7,589 nucleotides of DNA from Gammaproteobacteria bacterium. Its GTDB lineage: Bacteria > Pseudomonadota > Gammaproteobacteria > Granulosicoccales > Granulosicoccaceae. The notes under the pieces were generated by a model, which saw nothing but the letters and a program-made list of their open reading frames with translations, had not been told where the DNA came from and searched no databases. Positions within the stretch are counted from its first letter, which is position 1. Each line of letters begins with the position of its first letter. The stretch covers positions 1 to 7,589 of the forward strand of contig DOIU01000504.1 of the NCBI GenBank assembly GCA_003511825.1. The letters run 5' to 3'. This document shows positions 6,533 through 7,589 of this stretch, in pieces. The position numbers were made by a program, and so were the translations under genes.

Positions 6533-6536
6533 GAGG
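6533..6536 (+). promoter_or_regulatory. Shine-Dalgarno site GAGG deciding the glycosyltransferase start at 6543
   Basis: GAGG lies 6 nt upstream of the ATG at 6543. Upstream in-frame ATGs at 6471 and 6525 have no comparable site, and the residues they would add (cysteine-rich, unlike a GT4 start) precede the natural first strand MKLLLVGP. Confidence 0.65.
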
Positions 6537-6542
6537 CAGACG

Positions 6543-7574
6543 ATGAAATTATTGTTGGTGGGGCCAAAGAGCCCGCCGGTGGGCGGCACGACGGTCTTGT
6601 TTGACCAATTGTGTGCGTATCTTGAGGGCCAGGATGGAGTAGATCTTACGGTGATTAACTCATCCCCTCACGTTGTTGGGCGAACGCCTGTCGCGATTGC
6701 GCGTTTTCTGGCGCGCATTTTTGCGCAAATCCGTCACCACGATGCCTGCGTACTCCATGCCTCCTGTACGTCAAAAATGCCCATGGTGATGGTCGCTGTG
6801 CGTTTGGCATCGCTGTTGTTTGGCAAACCTTGCGGTTTTCGCGCGTTTGGTGGCAGTTTTCCCGTGTTTTGGCAGGCGCGGTCTGCGGCAGGGCGATGGT
6901 TGCTTGCGCGCAGCGTACTGCGTGCTGATCAAGTGTTCCTCGAGACTCGCGAGTCAGTGGCGTTTGCTAAGGGGCTCACGACAACGCGCGTGGATTGGTT
7001 TCCGAACAGCCGACCCGTGTCGCTGCCCGTGCATTCACGCTGGGGTGCAGCACGGCGCTTTGTTTTTATTTCACACGTTAAACCGAGCAAGGGTGTACTG
7101 GTCTTGCTGGAGGCGGCTAAGGCGCTGAAGGGCGATGACGTCGTTATTGATGTCTATGGCCCCTTGCAGGACGGCCTCACTGAGGCGGTGTTCCAAGATT
7201 CCCGTGTGACCTATTGCGGCGAACTCGCTGCCTCGGCGGTCAGCGACACCTTGCGTCATTACGACGTGCTGCTATTGCCGACGTTTTATCCCGGTGAGGG
7301 CTATCCTGGCATTATCCTGGAAGCCTATGCCGAGGCGATGCCGGTGATCACGACTGACTGGCGTTGTATCCCCGAAATCACCAATGACGACTGCGCGATT
7401 GTTGTGCCTGTGCAGGACGCACAGGCGTTGCGGGAAGCGATTGAGGCTTTGGTGAATGACCAAGTCTATGTTGAGGAACTGCGCTTGGGGGCGGCCAAGC
7501 AGGCGAAAGCTTTCTCGAGCGACGTCTGGGGTGAGTATTTCCTCACGCGCATGCGGGCGTTGGTGTCCCGGTAG
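6543..7574 (+). CDS. GT4-family glycosyltransferase (group 1)
   Basis: A 343-residue cytoplasmic GT-B enzyme predicted to add a sugar to a glycan or lipid-linked oligosaccharide. With the start at 6543 the protein opens with first strand MKLLLVGP and the acceptor-side loop PPVGGTT (11-17), as in many exopolysaccharide and O-antigen cluster transferases. The second domain begins with FISHVKPSKGV (S177, K180, K183), the usual phosphate-contacting loop, and includes YYGxL-like YCGEL. The EX7E motif is E252-GYPGIIL-E260, followed by AYAEAMPVITTDW, a standard donor-binding segment. It is not close in sequence to the other transferase in this window: loop, EX7E context and length all differ. It is transcribed away from the nas operon across a 265-bp region, so it starts its own unit. 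An ATG directly after its stop hints at further genes downstream. Donor and acceptor are unknown. Confidence 0.87.
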   Translation: MKLLLVGPKSPPVGGTTVLFDQLCAYLEGQDGVDLTVINSSPHVVGRTPVAIARFLARIFAQIRHHDACVLHASCTSKMPMVMVAVRLASLLFGKPCGFRAFGGSFPVFWQARSAAGRWLLARSVLRADQVFLETRESVAFAKGLTTTRVDWFPNSRPVSLPVHSRWGAARRFVFISHVKPSKGVLVLLEAAKALKGDDVVIDVYGPLQDGLTEAVFQDSRVTYCGELAASAVSDTLRHYDVLLLPTFYPGEGYPGIILEAYAEAMPVITTDWRCIPEITNDDCAIVVPVQDAQALREAIEALVNDQVYVEELRLGAAKQAKAFSSDVWGEYFLTRMRALVSR

Positions 7575-7589
7575 ATGGCCTTCGCTGAT
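7575..7589 (+). CDS. Possible start of a further gene, cut by the window edge
   Basis: ATG at 7575 directly follows the TAG stop of the glycosyltransferase and opens MAFAD to the end of the window. Direct stop-start junctions indicate translational coupling, as also seen between the two nas genes. Only five codons are visible and no clear Shine-Dalgarno site precedes it, so this is tentative. Confidence 0.3.

Larger units (their letters stand above)
6278..6542. promoter_or_regulatory. Divergent intergenic regulatory region between nas operon and glycosyltransferase
   Basis: This 265-bp stretch lies between oppositely oriented genes. It holds a sigma-54 site for the nas operon near its left end, an AT-rich centre (about 6341-6400) with a plausible sigma-70 promoter pointing right, and an untranslated leader with a strong unused Shine-Dalgarno site. 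An imperfect 14-bp dyad, CTTGTATATCCAAG (6370-6383), overlaps the rightward -35 element. No clear NtrC palindrome (GCAC-N7-GTGC type) was seen between 6340 and 6470. Confidence 0.6.

Noticed and set aside
6471..6542. Longer start for the second glycosyltransferase (24 extra residues)
   Set aside because: No Shine-Dalgarno site precedes 6471, and the added cysteine-rich segment does not resemble a signal peptide or a GT4 start. The ATG at 6543 has GAGG at ideal spacing.
6443..6604. 53-codon open frame starting at tandem ATGs, overlapping the start of the second glycosyltransferase
   Set aside because: It has only a weak upstream purine stretch, runs out of frame into the real gene, and has no recognisable motif.

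Overview
The window carries three transcriptional blocks on about 7.6 kb of moderately GC-rich DNA. Gene content, Shine-Dalgarno sites and a sigma-54 promoter motif point to a proteobacterium, most likely a gammaproteobacterium. The genus cannot be named from this sequence. No mobile element, CRISPR array, tRNA or rRNA was found.

Positions 1-2273 (+ strand) hold the end of a tightly packed glycan-modification operon. It contains the C-terminal half of a probable sulfotransferase (cut by the window edge), then a GT4-family glycosyltransferase overlapping it by 7 bp, then a DUF2334/NodB-like polysaccharide deacetylase 5 bp further on. Together they suggest synthesis of a small glycan or glycolipid that is glycosylated, de-acetylated and possibly sulfated. 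The product is unknown.

Positions 2246-6277 (- strand) hold a two-gene assimilatory nitrate reductase operon. A stand-alone FAD/NADH oxidoreductase (NasC type, like the N-terminal third of NirB) is followed directly by NasA, the molybdopterin/[4Fe-4S] catalytic subunit, which carries a C-terminal [2Fe-2S] BFD domain. The inferred electron path is NADH to FAD (NasC) to [2Fe-2S] and [4Fe-4S] to Mo (NasA) to nitrate. No nitrite reductase, nitrate transporter or regulator lies in the window. The operon is preceded by a very good sigma-54 site (TGGCAC-N5-TTGCG, GG-N10-GC), which implies nitrogen-limitation control. The predicted leader of about 33 nt is too short for the antitermination hairpins known from some nas operons. 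The end of nasA overlaps the end of the deacetylase gene by 28 bp, tail to tail.

Positions 6278-6542 form a divergent regulatory region with the sigma-54 site for nas, a plausible sigma-70 promoter for the opposite direction, and a strong Shine-Dalgarno site that serves no long gene. Positions 6543-7574 (+ strand) encode a second, unrelated GT4 glycosyltransferase. Its stop is followed at once by an ATG that may open another gene beyond the window. The nitrate genes therefore sit as a self-contained, oppositely oriented cassette inside a surface-glycan gene neighbourhood.
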